64,000 bases of DNA from Rhodanobacteraceae bacterium (GCA_027019085.1 JALUXG010000042.1:1-64000); one strand, 5' to 3'; counted from the first letter of the stretch, positions 1 through 11,407 are shown. Notes: generated by a model not told the origin, from the letters alone. A program made the numbers and translations.

Positions 1-132
1 CGATTGAAATTGGATCGCATTCATAGCCATGGGAGTTGTCCTCGCTGGATCGTGGGGCCATGGTGCGCTAGAGACGTCGCAAATCATGCGATTCCGGGCT
101 GAGGAAGAGGGCTAATCAGGTCAATCCTTAGC

Positions 133-753
133 TCATCTGCCCGAAAAGGCGATTTTGTTTGCATGAAGTGTAAAATTAAGCCTACCAAGGCTATCGGGCT
201 TTACATTTGAGAGTATTATAGAGACCGTTTTCCATCTGCCGGCGTAAAATGTATCGGGTATCGATTGATGTACACTGTTTTGGGCCTTCAACCATTTTAG
301 ATATCCCATTGTCTTTTCTTTGCTGTAAGAGGGGCCATAAGAAACAACCCCGTCAAGCCCATAAAGTACGGCTGTACTTGGGTTACCTATCCGAACATAA
401 ATCTTTGTACCGGCACCGTATGCCTTTATATCCTTTATACTAAGCATTAGTGATACGGGTCCTGCATTAAGATACTGATAGCCTGATGAAGTGGCGGGAT
501 CAAAGGTCGCGGATATGTGCGACTCAACTTGATTTGACAAACTTGAAAGCCATCCGGAGTCGAATTTCTCCCTTGCTTCAAGTGTTGATAATTTTGATTT
601 TAGATTAAATAATTCGTTTTGAAGTTTACTTATCTTATGTTCTTGTTGCGCGCGTGCCTCCTTGGCATGTTCTGACCCATCGTGCCCCTGTAATTGGCAA
701 CCGCCTAGACCCGTGCATACAACCAAAAGCATAGCTAGTTTTCGGTACATCAT
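133..753 (-). CDS. Putative lipoprotein with coiled coil (DUF3251-like)
   Basis: Predicted lipoprotein of about 206 residues. After a short basic start and a hydrophobic run comes a lipobox (LGGC), so the mature protein should begin at that cysteine and be lipid-anchored. A charged heptad-like stretch follows (about residues 35-60, rich in K, L, E), probably a coiled coil, then a beta-rich C-terminal domain with a GYQYLNAG segment. The layout resembles the YajI/DUF3251 lipoproteins of enterobacteria, but that is recollection rather than a measured match. I chose the double ATG at 753/750 because a G-rich Shine-Dalgarno stretch lies just upstream; an in-frame TTG at 774 is possible. The gene is clearly more AT-rich than the rest of the window, which suggests recent transfer. 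No functional partner is evident nearby. Confidence 0.6.
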   Translation of the reverse strand: MMYRKLAMLLVVCTGLGGCQLQGHDGSEHAKEARAQQEHKISKLQNELFNLKSKLSTLEAREKFDSGWLSSLSNQVESHISATFDPATSSGYQYLNAGPVSLMLSIKDIKAYGAGTKIYVRIGNPSTAVLYGLDGVVSYGPSYSKEKTMGYLKWLKAQNSVHQSIPDTFYAGRWKTVSIILSNVKPDSLGRLNFTLHANKIAFSGR

Positions 754-1047
754 CTCACCCATCCCCCCAATCAATCCTCACTAGATCATACTCTTGATCT
801 GTGCTCGCCGCTGACCATATCGAGAACGTGCGGCCAGATAGAAACAAACGCTTTCTCATCGTAGCTGACCGATCATGGACAGCGTTCATGCTTGAGCGCA
901 AAAATGGTCTTGGGCATGAGCCCAGTCCAAGGAAGATTTGAGGGAAACATCATGAAGTGGTGGTAACGGCGGCTGATAAGTTTGAACGTGCCCCGGTCAT
1001 CGGTTCCACCTAGGCATTTCGTAGTACCAGGCGACTGCCTTACATTC

Positions 1048-1479
1048 CTACGAGGATCCCCGGTCTTGGCCTCTGACACCATGCCGAAACTTCCGGATCA
1101 TATCGGCCAGGCTTGCGCGGGGCAGCCAGATCAGGCTGCAGACGCCGTACAGGGCCAGTGACGCAGGCGCGTTCGCTGAACGCATGAGGGCCAGCACCGC
1201 CGGGTCCTTGAAGTGCCAGTACAGTGCATAGCCACCATCCACGGAAAACCAGGTTGTCAGAAGCGCCATGGGAATCTGACGCCATCTGTGTTCCAGCACG
1301 ACCCTGAGGCTGCACGGAGCGGTGGCATAGGTGCAAAGCGCCATGATGAGGCTCACGGAGATGTCCCAGTCAGGTGCGGGCGTATACCTCGACCCAAGCA
1401 CCAGCAAAGTGATACCTGCCACGAGACTGGCCAGCTTCCACGGGCGTACGTATTCGATGGGTGGATAAAAGAATCCCAT
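1048..1479 (-). CDS. Small four-helix membrane protein, unknown function
   Basis: Hypothetical protein of 143 residues. Hydrophobic segments are visible at about residues 14-30, 40-56, 70-90 and 97-120, so an inner-membrane protein with about four helices is likely. The C-terminal 20 residues are basic and polar and probably cytoplasmic. I recognise no domain or catalytic motif. It is an isolated minus-strand gene between the AT-rich lipoprotein gene and the plus-strand protease-TPR gene. The start is the ATG at 1479. The overlapping shorter frames on both strands have no recognisable features and are treated as shadows. Confidence 0.45.
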   Translation of the reverse strand: MGFFYPPIEYVRPWKLASLVAGITLLVLGSRYTPAPDWDISVSLIMALCTYATAPCSLRVVLEHRWRQIPMALLTTWFSVDGGYALYWHFKDPAVLALMRSANAPASLALYGVCSLIWLPRASLADMIRKFRHGVRGQDRGSS

Positions 1480-1757
1480 TCCTGATCCGTCGATGCACCG
1501 GAAACGACCGGCGATTCAGTGACCTGTGCCCGAACTTAGCTCACGAACAGCTGGCAAAAGCTACAGCCAAAGCTACCATTGCTGGCATCGTCATCGTGCA
1601 ACTGAGTTTTTGGATGCAACTACGCGCGCGAGGCATCAGGTACGCGATGAGATTTAAGACGCTACCCACAGGCCACAGAGAAGTTTTGCTATTTCACATG
1701 CATCGCGCATGATTGGATATGATGGTCACAGATGCCATTGGCGGTGGGGGCAAGTCC

Positions 1758-3260
1758 GTGAAACGTGCGATTCAGGCCATAGTAGGACTGCTGTGCTTGG
1801 TGTTCTCGGTGCATGCAATAGCCGACAGTGCCGCCAGCCAAGTCTTTGAGAAGGTAGCACCCAGTGTGGTGGAGGTGCTGAGCCTTGATACAACTGGAAA
1901 GCCCCACGCGCTGGGTAGCGGCGTGGTCATCGCGCACAACGAGGTCGCAACCAACTGCCACGTCCTGGACGGTGGCGCAGCCTATAAGGTGCGCAGTCAA
2001 GGCAAGGACTACACGGCGCGCATTCGTTACCGTGACAGGCAGCGCGACATTTGCAGCCTGGTAGTTCGTGGCCTGAAAGCACCCCCCGTGAGCCTGGGCA
2101 ACACCGCTTCGCTCAAGGTTGGCGACCCGGTATACGCAGTGGGTACACCCGAAGGTCTGGAACTCACGTTGTCGCAGGGCATCATCTCCAGCCTTCGTGA
2201 CGTGGGAGGAGGGCGCTACATCCAGACTACGGCGGCAATCTCGCACGGTTCCAGCGGCGGCGGTCTCTTCGACAGCCAAGGTCGCCTGCTGGGGCTGACC
2301 AGTTTCTATATTGATGGCGGTCAGCAACTCAACTTTGCGTTACCGGTGGAATGGATCAAAGCCCTGCCACAGCGCGCAACGCAGCAGGCCGCAAAGAGGC
2401 AAAGCCAAATCAAGTGGTTAGTCGTGGCTGACCCTTTTTTTTCAAAGCATGACTGGCCCGGCTTGCTTGCCTTGTCCCAACGCTGGGTAAAAGTGCAGCC
2501 AAATAACGCGAAAGCATGGAGATACCTTGGCTATGCCTATCTCAATACTCGCCAGTATTCCAAGGCCATTGATGCCTATCGCCAGGCCTTGCGGATTGAT
2601 CCAAAGATAATGGGTGCCTGGAACAACCTTGGTCTTGCCTACAACGATACTCGCCAGTATTCCAAGGCCATAGACGCCTTACGCCAGGCCTTGCGGATTG
2701 ATCCAAAGATAATGGGTGCCTGGTTCAACCTTGGCGTTGCGTACAACAATACTCGCCAGTATTCCAAGGCTATAGACGCCTTTCGACAAGCCTTGCGGAT
2801 TGATCCAAAGATAATGGGTGCCTGGAACAACCTTGGCGTTGCGTACAACAATACTCGCCAGTATTCCAAGGCTATAGACGCCTTTCGACAAGCCTTGCGG
2901 ATTGATCCAAAGATAATGGGTGCCTGGAACAACCTTGGCGTTGCGTACAACAATACTCGCCAGTATTCCAAGGCTATAGACGCCTTTCGACAAGCCTTGC
3001 GGATCAATCCGAAGAACGCGTTTGCCTGGAACTACCTTGGTCTTGCCTACGAAGATACTCGCCAGTATTCCAAGGCCATTGATGCCTATCGCCAGTCTTT
3101 GCGGATTAATTCGAAGAACGCGAATGCCTGGTTCCTCTTAGGTCTTGCATATTCTGTAAACGGCCAGAATGGCCAGGTGATCAATGTATATGAAAGATTG
3201 AAAGTGCTATCACCGAAGTTGGCCGATAAGCTTTTTAATATTGCCATCGCGCCTAAATGA
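1758..3260 (+). CDS. Secreted trypsin-like serine protease with C-terminal TPR repeats
   Basis: Two-part protein of about 500 residues. Numbering from a GTG at 1758, the N-terminus is a signal peptide ending near HAIADS. A chymotrypsin-fold protease domain follows with all three catalytic residues visible: His68 (in TNCHV), Asp97 (in RDICSL) and Ser166 (in GSSGGG). From about residue 255 the rest is TPR, six of whose units are almost identical in both protein and DNA. The reading frame extends upstream to 1713, but GTG 1758 directly precedes the basic KRAIQ signal-peptide start and has a GGTGGGGG stretch 7 bases upstream. Trypsin-TPR fusions are known as periplasmic or secreted proteases whose TPR part binds partners. 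The substrate is unknown. The gene lies in the accessory-looking left edge of the window. Confidence 0.8.
   Translation: MKRAIQAIVGLLCLVFSVHAIADSAASQVFEKVAPSVVEVLSLDTTGKPHALGSGVVIAHNEVATNCHVLDGGAAYKVRSQGKDYTARIRYRDRQRDICSLVVRGLKAPPVSLGNTASLKVGDPVYAVGTPEGLELTLSQGIISSLRDVGGGRYIQTTAAISHGSSGGGLFDSQGRLLGLTSFYIDGGQQLNFALPVEWIKALPQRATQQAAKRQSQIKWLVVADPFFSKHDWPGLLALSQRWVKVQPNNAKAWRYLGYAYLNTRQYSKAIDAYRQALRIDPKIMGAWNNLGLAYNDTRQYSKAIDALRQALRIDPKIMGAWFNLGVAYNNTRQYSKAIDAFRQALRIDPKIMGAWNNLGVAYNNTRQYSKAIDAFRQALRIDPKIMGAWNNLGVAYNNTRQYSKAIDAFRQALRINPKNAFAWNYLGLAYEDTRQYSKAIDAYRQSLRINSKNANAWFLLGLAYSVNGQNGQVINVYERLKVLSPKLADKLFNIAIAPK
2547..3158 (+). repeat. Six tandem 102-bp DNA repeats encoding TPR units
   Basis: The string ACTCGCCAGTATTCCAAGGC recurs, with minor variation at its last base, at 2547, 2649, 2751, 2853, 2955 and 3057, a spacing of exactly 102 bases (34 codons, one TPR). 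The units starting at 2751 and 2853 are identical base for base, and the identity continues into the unit at 2955 as far as its GCGGAT (about 3004). Outer units are more diverged. Such DNA-level identity implies recent duplication or gene conversion and a potential for copy-number change without a frameshift. Confidence 0.95.
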
Positions 3261-3805
3261 GATGTTTGTTAAACAAACACTGGGAAACAGCAGCAACCCG
3301 AAAACAACGGTCGGCTACGTGAACGGTTGGCTACAGGCGCGCCGTACAGGCCCGCGGCAGCGCACGCAGCCGTTGCCCGGTCTCACCTTCCGGGTAGCCA
3401 TGCATGCGCTGAAAGGCCCGCAAAACCGATACACCGCAGGGAAGTGGCCAAGCTGGCCGACTGGTGAGGATGGGCGCGTTCACGATGGCCTAGGACTCGC
3501 AGAGTGTCGCGGATGGATGGCGGTAACTTTGGCAGTAACAACCAAAAGTCAGATCGAATAAACATCGTTAAAACAGGTAGTTGAACGGCGGATTCGATTG
3601 TGCCCCTACTCACATTCGTATCCATACATTGCCGTGTGTCCTTGCCGGCCTTCCTTGCCCTGCCCCGGGGCGCGTCCTAGTCTGGTCCGGCATTGCTTGC
3701 GTAGCGCATGCGGGTGCATGCAGGAACCGGTGGCCGTCACGCGTGTCTCATCCCCATGCACGGCGATTGCCGCAGGATGACGAATTGGACGACCAGGAGA
3801 CAGGT
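3261..3805. other. Non-coding gap of 545 bp before gnd
   Basis: Apart from the short palindrome at its left end, I see no convincing gene here. Open frames in the stretch lack ribosome binding sites and recognisable content. The region marks a change from the more AT-rich edge to the GC-rich core and should carry the promoter of the gnd-zwf operon. No clear -35/-10 pair stands out. Confidence 0.5.
3263..3279. promoter_or_regulatory. Short perfect inverted repeat after the protease gene
   Basis: TGTTTGTT-A-AACAAACA begins two bases after the stop codon of the protease-TPR gene. The arms are 8 bases with a one-base centre. It has no T-run and too small a loop for a good intrinsic terminator, so a protein-binding site is equally possible. 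No function can be assigned. Confidence 0.4.
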
Positions 3806-4864
3806 ATGAGTGGTCAGGGCGACAAGAATTTGCAGCTGGGCTTCATCGGTCTGGGCCGGATGGGCCTGAACATGGTGAACCGCCTGCAGAAGGCGGGGGT
3901 TCCGTGCGTGGTCTTCGATCTCGATGCCGATGCACGGCGGCAGGCGGCTGAGTACGGTGCCGTGGCCGCGGAGTCGGTCGATGATCTGGTGGGTCGTCTG
4001 CACGCGCCGCGCGCTGTGTGGCTGATGCTGCCGGCAGCAGTGGTGGACAAGGTGATCGGCCAGGTGGCGCCGCTGCTGGGCAGGGGCGACATGCTCGTTG
4101 ATGGTGGCAACTCGCATTTTGTAGACGATTTGCGGCGCGCGAAGACGCTGGAAGCGGACGGCATCCTGTACATCGACGTCGGCGTCAGTGGCGGGGTGTG
4201 GGGCAGCGAGCGTGGGTATTGCCAGATGATCGGCGCGCCCGATGCCGCCTACGCGCATTTGCAGCCGGCCTTCGCCGCACTGGCGCCGGGGGTGGGTGCG
4301 GCACCACGTACGCCCGGGCGCGAGGGTGGTCCCGCACCGGCCGAGCAGGGCTACCTGCATTGCGGGCCGAGCGGTGCCGGGCATTTCGTGAAGATGGTGC
4401 ACAACGGCATCGAATACGGCCTGATGGCGGCCTACGCCGAGGGCATGAACATCCTGCGCCACGCCAACATCGGAACGCAGGCGCGTCAGGACGATGCGGA
4501 GACCGCGCCGCTGGAGCACCCGGAACGCTATCAGTTCGATCTTCCCCTGGGCGAGATTGCCGAAGTCTGGCGCCGCGGAAGCGTGGTCGGTTCGTGGCTG
4601 CTGGACCTGACGGCATCGGAACTGCTTCGCGATGCCACCCTGGATGACTATGCAGGACGGGTGTCCGATTCCGGGGAGGGTCGCTGGACCACGCTGGCCG
4701 CCATCGAGCAGGGCGTGCCGGCTCCGGTGTTGAGTGCGGCGCTGTTCGGTCGCTTCGCCTCGCGTGGAAACGACCAGTTCGCCAATCGGGTGATGTCGGC
4801 CATGCGTCATGCCTTCGGCGGACACAAAGAAAAACATGACGGTCCGGCCACGGGCAAGGAGTGA
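3806..4864 (+). CDS. gnd: 6-phosphogluconate dehydrogenase, decarboxylating (short form)
   Basis: Oxidises 6-phosphogluconate to ribulose 5-phosphate and CO2 with NAD(P)+ in the oxidative pentose-phosphate pathway. The 352-residue product has an N-terminal Rossmann fold (GLGRMGLNM, about residues 11-19), the substrate-binding DGGNS and SGGVWG motifs, and the catalytic [13 protein letters not shown] segment with the conserved Lys and Asn. It matches the short (about 300-350 residue) class rather than the roughly 470-residue enterobacterial enzyme. I chose ATG 3806 because AGGAG lies 7 bases upstream; the frame stays open to 3581 without homologous sequence. It is followed 4 bases later by zwf, giving both dehydrogenases of the pathway in one unit. 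Confidence 0.93.
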   Translation: MSGQGDKNLQLGFIGLGRMGLNMVNRLQKAGVPCVVFDLDADARRQAAEYGAVAAESVDDLVGRLHAPRAVWLMLPAAVVDKVIGQVAPLLGRGDMLVDGGNSHFVDDLRRAKTLEADGILYIDVGVSGGVWGSERGYCQMIGAPDAAYAHLQPAFAALAPGVGAAPRTPGREGGPAPAEQGYLHCGPSGAGHFVKMVHNGIEYGLMAAYAEGMNILRHANIGTQARQDDAETAPLEHPERYQFDLPLGEIAEVWRRGSVVGSWLLDLTASELLRDATLDDYAGRVSDSGEGRWTTLAAIEQGVPAPVLSAALFGRFASRGNDQFANRVMSAMRHAFGGHKEKHDGPATGKE

Positions 4865-4868
4865 GGGC

Positions 4869-6320
4869 ATGGCCAAGCCAGGGAACGCGATGGTGATTCT
4901 CGGTGCAACCGGCGACCTGACACAGCGCCTGTTGATGCCAGCCCTTTACCGCCTTCATGTGCTGGGCTTGATCGGCGATCTCAGGATTGTCGGCTATGCG
5001 CTGGAAACCTGGTCGCAGGAGCGCTTCGAACAGCATGTGCATGGCGGGCTGTCGAAGTTCGCCGAAGGTTTCGATGCACGCCATTGGGAGCGCTTCCGCC
5101 AGCGCCTGGACTACCGTCATGGCGAACTGAAAGCCGAGGCCGTGGCCGCACTGGAGCCGCATCTCGCACCGGGTACGCTGTTCTATCTGGCATTGCCGCC
5201 GTCGCTGTTCGGACAGGCGGCCGGTGCGCTCGGGGAGGCCGGTTTCTCGAAGCCGCCCAGGAGTGGCTGGCGGCGGCTGGTGGTGGAAAAGCCATTCGGC
5301 AGTGACCTGGCGTCGGCAATGAAGCTGCGGCAGGACATGCACCGGCACTGGGACGAATCGCAGATCCTGCGCATCGACCACTTCCTCGGCAAGGAGACCA
5401 CCCAGAACCTGATGGTGTTCCGCTTCGCCAACCGTTTCCTCGAGCCGGTCTGGAACGCGCAGCATGTCGAGCAGGTGCAGATCACCTATGCCGAAACCCT
5501 GGGGGTGGAGAAGCGTGCCGGCTACTACGACCGCTCCGGCGCCTTGCGCGACATGCTGCAGAATCACCTGATGCAGCTGTTCAGCCTGGCGGCGATCGAA
5601 CCGCCTTCGGCCTGGGACGCGGAGATCCTGCGCGACCACAAAGTCGAGGTGATGCGCTCGGTCAGCAAGCTGACGGCACGCAACGTCAACCGCCATGCGG
5701 TGCGTGGCCAGTACGCCGCGGGCAAGTCGGGCCGGCGGCGGGTGCGCGGTTACCGCGAGGAGCCCGGTGTTGCCAACGATTCACGGACCGAAACCTTTGC
5801 CGCCCTGCGCCTGGAGATCGACAACTGGCGCTGGCAGGGCGTGCCTTTCTATCTGCGCAGCGGCAAGCGCCTGGCCAGCAACTGCTCGGAAATCGCGGTG
5901 CAGTTCAAGCGCAACCCCGGCGCGCTTCCGGGCGCGGTGTCGGCCGACCCCAACTGGATGGTGTTCCGCATCAAGCCCAACCAGGCCATGACCCTGCTGG
6001 CCAACGCCAAGACACCAGGTCTGGAGCTGGACGGCCGGCAGGTGCGGCTGAGCGCACCGTATGCCGAGAACGGGGACAGCGGCTTTTCTGCCTACGAGCA
6101 GTTGCTGATGGATGCACTGGAGGGCGATCGCACGCACTTCCTGCGTTTCGATGAGGTCGAATGGGCCTGGCGCGTACTCGAACCGGTGCTCGAGGCCTGG
6201 AAGAAGGGCGAGCCCGAACCCTATGCTGCCGGCTCCGAAGGTCCGCAAGGCCAGCATCGCCTGCTCGACGCCAATCATGCCTGGCGCCCGGTGCGATTGG
6301 TGGCCGGCGAGGACGATTGA
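4869..6320 (+). CDS. zwf: Glucose-6-phosphate 1-dehydrogenase
   Basis: Catalyses the first step of the oxidative pentose-phosphate pathway, glucose 6-phosphate to 6-phosphogluconolactone, producing NAD(P)H. The product has 483 residues. The dinucleotide-binding motif GATGDLTQR is near residue 11, and the active-site signature RIDHFLGKE, with its catalytic His, is around residue 175. The EKPFG substrate-binding motif precedes it. The length is normal for the family. AAGGAG overlaps the gnd stop codon 6 bases before ATG 4869, so translation is probably coupled to gnd; the upstream in-frame ATG at 4809 lies inside gnd and is not needed. The lactonase gene (pgl) is not in this window. Confidence 0.95.
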   Translation: MAKPGNAMVILGATGDLTQRLLMPALYRLHVLGLIGDLRIVGYALETWSQERFEQHVHGGLSKFAEGFDARHWERFRQRLDYRHGELKAEAVAALEPHLAPGTLFYLALPPSLFGQAAGALGEAGFSKPPRSGWRRLVVEKPFGSDLASAMKLRQDMHRHWDESQILRIDHFLGKETTQNLMVFRFANRFLEPVWNAQHVEQVQITYAETLGVEKRAGYYDRSGALRDMLQNHLMQLFSLAAIEPPSAWDAEILRDHKVEVMRSVSKLTARNVNRHAVRGQYAAGKSGRRRVRGYREEPGVANDSRTETFAALRLEIDNWRWQGVPFYLRSGKRLASNCSEIAVQFKRNPGALPGAVSADPNWMVFRIKPNQAMTLLANAKTPGLELDGRQVRLSAPYAENGDSGFSAYEQLLMDALEGDRTHFLRFDEVEWAWRVLEPVLEAWKKGEPEPYAAGSEGPQGQHRLLDANHAWRPVRLVAGEDD

Positions 6321-6366
6321 GGCCGTGTGCCGGACGACATGTGCGCAGCGCGGCTACAATGAGCCG

Positions 6367-6723
6367 ATGCAGATCTTCAAGGTATTCCACATCGAGGCCG
6401 CGCATCGCCTGCCGAATGTGCCGGACGGGCACAAGTGCGCACGCCTGCACGGTCATTCCTTCAAGGTCGAGATCCATGTCGGTGGCGAACCCGGGGAGCG
6501 AAGCGGCTGGATCATGGACTATGCCGACATCAAGCGTGCCTTCGCGCCGCTGTACGAGCAGCTCGACCATCATTGCCTGAACGAGGTCGAGGGGCTGGAG
6601 AATCCGACCAGCGAACATCTCGCGCGGTGGATATACACGCGCCTGAAGCCATCGTTGCCGGCGCTGGACAAGGTCGTGGTGCATGAAACTTGCACCAGCG
6701 GCGCGATCTGCAGCGGATCCTGA
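6367..6723 (+). CDS. queD: 6-carboxytetrahydropterin synthase (QueD family)
   Basis: Converts 7,8-dihydroneopterin triphosphate to 6-carboxytetrahydropterin in queuosine (7-deazaguanine) biosynthesis. The 118-residue product has the zinc ligands of the PTPS/QueD fold: His13 (AAHRLP), His28 and His30 (LHGHSF). The catalytic Cys24 lies just before them (HKCARLHGH). A DHHCLN segment and a C-terminal HETCTS segment complete the family pattern. ATG 6367 has only a weak ribosome binding site, but the homology starts there. It lies 46 bases after zwf on the same strand and may be co-transcribed without a functional link. Confidence 0.9.
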   Translation: MQIFKVFHIEAAHRLPNVPDGHKCARLHGHSFKVEIHVGGEPGERSGWIMDYADIKRAFAPLYEQLDHHCLNEVEGLENPTSEHLARWIYTRLKPSLPALDKVVVHETCTSGAICSGS

Positions 6724-6891
6724 AATCGCGCGTTCACCGGGTGCCGTGGTTTGGAACGGCCTTGATCGGGGGCGTCCGCATCCGTACATGTCAAGGCAGG
6801 CAGCGCGTCATGGGCCACACGAGGCTTCTGCATGGGCGTGGGTGAAGCGTCCGGGCCTCATCTTGAGGATGGCTGGCGGCGGTTACCTTGC

Positions 6892-6921
6892 TTGCAGCAC
6901 CAAAAGAGAGACTGGTATCAT
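6892..6921 (+). promoter_or_regulatory. Probable promoter of the ATP synthase operon
   Basis: TTGCAG (6892-6897) and TATCAT (6916-6921) are separated by 18 bases, and the -10 carries an upstream TG (TGG-TATCAT), the extended -10 form. It lies about 65 bases before the atpI start and after a long non-coding stretch. Inferred by eye only. Confidence 0.5.
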
Positions 6922-6987
6922 CGCCGGACTTTGTTGATACGCTCGCGGCACGTTCGGACGAACGTCGGGCGGGCGGCGCTAGCAAAC

Positions 6988-7377
6988 GTGAAATCAAGTG
7001 AAAATTCAGTCACTGCCGGCCGCAGGCTGGCAGTGCAACTGGTAGTGTGGCAACTGGGCGCCTCCCTGCTTGCGGCAGGTGTTGCGTGGATGTTCGGTTG
7101 GCGCTACGGCCTGGCGGCATTCAGTGGTGGTTTCGCTGCTGCTGCAGGAACGGCAGTGCTGGGTCTGCGCGTGTTCGGCCCACCGCTTGCTGCAGGCGGC
7201 GTGGTGCTGGCGCGAATGTTCGTGGGCAGCGTGCTCAAATGGGGAGTGGTCGCGCTGTTGCTGTACCTGGCGATGGTGAAGGCCGCGCTGCCGGGGCTGG
7301 CCGTGATCGCGGGTCTGATGACCGCGCTCATGCCGCAGCTCCTTGGACTGCATCGAGGCGGGATGTTGCGCCACTGA
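6988..7377 (+). CDS. atpI: ATP synthase subunit I
   Basis: Small membrane protein encoded first in many bacterial atp operons, thought to help assemble the c-ring. The 129-residue product has four hydrophobic helices (about residues 12-30, 33-52, 67-88 and 92-112) and a basic tail, as expected. I set the start at GTG 6988, just before the conserved hydrophobic part; upstream in-frame sequence back to 6832 is arginine-rich and not family-like. The Shine-Dalgarno is weak. It is followed by atpB with a 58-base gap. Confidence 0.75.
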   Translation: MKSSENSVTAGRRLAVQLVVWQLGASLLAAGVAWMFGWRYGLAAFSGGFAAAAGTAVLGLRVFGPPLAAGGVVLARMFVGSVLKWGVVALLLYLAMVKAALPGLAVIAGLMTALMPQLLGLHRGGMLRH

Positions 7378-7435
7378 GGGCACATCACGCAGGGTTGGAC
7401 GAAACGGTTTCTTATCGGACGGGATGGTTAGTTTC

Positions 7436-8440
7436 ATGGCGAGTGAACCCGCGCCCAGCGCCAGCGAATACATTCTGCACCACCTGACGTATCTGCAGCT
7501 CGACCTGAGCACGGGGAAGATCGTCGTCAATTCGTCCGGTTTCTGGGTGCTGAACCTGGATTCGGTCTTCTTCTCGCTGCTGCTCGCGTTCATTTTCATC
7601 GTGCTGTTCGGCATTGCCGCGCGCCGCGTGACCGCAGGCGTGCCGGGCAAGTGGCAGAACTTCATCGAGATGTGCCAGCACTTCGTCGACAGCCAGGTCA
7701 AGGATGCCTATCACCATGGCGCACGTTTCGTCGCGCCGATGGCGATGGTGATCTTTTTCTGGGTGTTCTTCATGAACTTCATGGACCTTCTGCCGGTGGA
7801 CCTGTTGCCGATGATCGCCGGCGACATGGGTGTGGGCCACCTGCGCGTGGTCCCGTCGGCCGATCCCAATGTCACCCTCGGCATGTCGATTACCGTGTTC
7901 TTGATCGCCACGGTCTACAGCTTCGTGGCCAAGGGCGTGCGCGGAGTCGGCAGCGAATTCCTGTTCCACCCGTTCAGCGCCAACAACACCGTCGTCAAGC
8001 TGCTGCTGATGCCGATCAACTTCCTCCTCAAGTGCGTGGAGGAACTGGCCAAGCCCATCAGTCTCGGCCTGCGACTGTTCGGCAACATGTATGCCGGCGA
8101 GATCATCTTCGTGCTGCTGGCGTGCTTCACGCTGAGCGCACCGTCCACGCTGAAAAATGCCATTGCCGTGGCGATGGCGTGCCTGGTGCTGGTGCTCATG
8201 GTCTACTTCGCCGTGCGCGGCAAGATCCGGCCGATTCGCCTGCTGCTGCCATTCGTGCTCTTCGCGCTGGTGCTGTTTGCCACCGTGACCGGCTGGGGCG
8301 CGCCGTTCGCGGCCGCGTTCTGGCAGATCGTCCTGGCATCGGGCTGGGCGCTGTTCCACGTCCTGATCATTTCGCTCCAGGCGTACATCTTCATGGTGCT
8401 GTCGGTGGTCTACATGGCCATGGCGGCAGACCACCACTGA
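7436..8440 (+). CDS. atpB: ATP synthase F0 subunit a
   Basis: The a subunit forms the two proton half-channels of F0 beside the c-ring in the inner membrane. The product is about 334 residues with five to six helices. The essential stator arginine is seen in LGLRLFGNMYAGE, and the helix-5 region ends in SLQAYIF. The protein is somewhat longer than the 271-residue E. coli subunit, with an extended N-terminus and a loop after MDLLPVDLLP. I prefer ATG 7436; ATG 7424 is an in-frame alternative with a similarly weak ribosome site. Confidence 0.93.
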   Translation: MASEPAPSASEYILHHLTYLQLDLSTGKIVVNSSGFWVLNLDSVFFSLLLAFIFIVLFGIAARRVTAGVPGKWQNFIEMCQHFVDSQVKDAYHHGARFVAPMAMVIFFWVFFMNFMDLLPVDLLPMIAGDMGVGHLRVVPSADPNVTLGMSITVFLIATVYSFVAKGVRGVGSEFLFHPFSANNTVVKLLLMPINFLLKCVEELAKPISLGLRLFGNMYAGEIIFVLLACFTLSAPSTLKNAIAVAMACLVLVLMVYFAVRGKIRPIRLLLPFVLFALVLFATVTGWGAPFAAAFWQIVLASGWALFHVLIISLQAYIFMVLSVVYMAMAADHH

Positions 8441-8794
<354 letters not shown>

Positions 8795-8830
8795 CGGACA
8801 TCCATTCACAGTCTCGATGAGGGACAGCCC

Positions 8831-9301
8831 GTGAGTATCAACGCAACGCTCCTCGCCCAGATCCTGGTGTTCGGCATCCTGATCTGGTTCACGATGAAAT
8901 TCCTGTGGCCACCCCTGATGGAGGCCATGGAGAAGCGTGCCAAGCACATTGCCGACGGCCTGGCCGCGGCGGAACGTGCGCGTGCCGAGCTGAAGGATGC
9001 CGACGCCCGGGTGGCCGAGGAAATCCGCCAGGCCCGTGTCCAGGCTTCGCAGATCATCGATGCCGCGCAGCAGCAGGCCAACCAGATCCTGGACAAGGCC
9101 CGTGCCGACGCGGTGGCGGAAATCGGCAGGCACAAGGCCATGGCCGAGGAAGAGATCGCCTCGATGGCCGAGCGCGCAAGGCAGCAGCTGCGCGCGCAGG
9201 TCGGCATGCTTGCCGTCAAGGGTGCCGAGAAGATCGTCGAACGCGAGATCGACGCCAACACGCACAAGCAACTGCTTGACGAACTGGCCGCGGAAATCTG
9301 A
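8831..9301 (+). CDS. atpF: ATP synthase F0 subunit b
   Basis: The peripheral-stalk subunit that joins F0 to F1. It has 156 residues: one N-terminal membrane helix (about residues 5-24) followed by a long, alanine-, glutamate- and arginine-rich helix that dimerises as a coiled coil. The length equals the E. coli protein. The start is GTG 8831 with GAGGGA upstream. The stop codon overlaps the atpH start by one base (TGATG), so b and delta are translationally coupled. Confidence 0.94.
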   Translation: MSINATLLAQILVFGILIWFTMKFLWPPLMEAMEKRAKHIADGLAAAERARAELKDADARVAEEIRQARVQASQIIDAAQQQANQILDKARADAVAEIGRHKAMAEEEIASMAERARQQLRAQVGMLAVKGAEKIVEREIDANTHKQLLDELAAEI

Positions 9302-9831
9302 TGGAATCGATCACCCTCGCACGTCCCTATGCGCGCGCCGCCTTCGAGCTGGCACGAGAGCAAGGCACGCTTGCAGCGTGGTGGCAGGCATTGTCGTTTG
9401 CCGCAACGGTCGCCCAGGATGCGCGGATCGCAGACTTGCGCAGCGATCCGCGCGTCGATCCGTCGCACCTCGCGAAGCTGCACATGCCGCCGGATGTCAC
9501 CGCCGACACGCCCGTTGCGAATTTTCTCGACGAGTTGGCCGAGCGCAGTCGCATCGGCCTGCTGCCCGAGGTGTTCACGCTGTTCGACGCACTCAAACGT
9601 GAATCGGAATCGACCCTGAAGGTCAAGGTGACCAGCGCCCAGGCCCTGGACGCCGATCAGATCGAAACACTCAAGGCCTCGCTCAAGCGCCGCTTCCAGC
9701 GCGACATCGTCATCGACGCCAAGGTCGATACTGCCCTGCTTGCCGGGGTGGTGATCGATACCGGGTCCCAGGTGATCGACGGTTCCGCGCGCGGACGCCT
9801 CGAGCGGCTGGCATCCGCATTGACCCATTGA
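9301..9831 (+). CDS. atpH: ATP synthase F1 subunit delta
   Basis: Delta caps the F1 alpha3-beta3 head and binds the b dimer. The product has 176 residues. The N-terminal helical domain begins with the typical [12 protein letters not shown], and the C-terminal beta/alpha domain contains the conserved [14 protein letters not shown] stretch. The start ATG 9301 shares a base with the atpF stop; there is little independent ribosome binding sequence, so re-initiation is likely. Confidence 0.94.
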   Translation: MESITLARPYARAAFELAREQGTLAAWWQALSFAATVAQDARIADLRSDPRVDPSHLAKLHMPPDVTADTPVANFLDELAERSRIGLLPEVFTLFDALKRESESTLKVKVTSAQALDADQIETLKASLKRRFQRDIVIDAKVDTALLAGVVIDTGSQVIDGSARGRLERLASALTH

Positions 9832-9859
9832 AGAAAACCGAGATCGCCGGGAAACAATT

Positions 9860-11407
<1,548 letters not shown>

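Noticed and set aside
1689-2327. Antisense frame of 212 codons opposite the protease domain
   Set aside because: The plus strand encodes a complete catalytic triad and signal peptide; the antisense frame has no recognisable feature.
2547-3158. Regularly spaced repeats considered as a CRISPR array
   Set aside because: The period is 102 bases with no unique spacers, and the units encode canonical TPRs in frame with the protease gene. The antisense repetitive frames here are shadows.
3241-3561. Plus-strand frame of 106 codons after the protease gene
   Set aside because: It starts within the protease gene, crosses the palindrome, lacks a ribosome site and shows no family features.
4185-5696. 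Long antisense frame across gnd and zwf
   Set aside because: It covers parts of two well-identified dehydrogenase genes and has arginine/proline-rich shadow composition.
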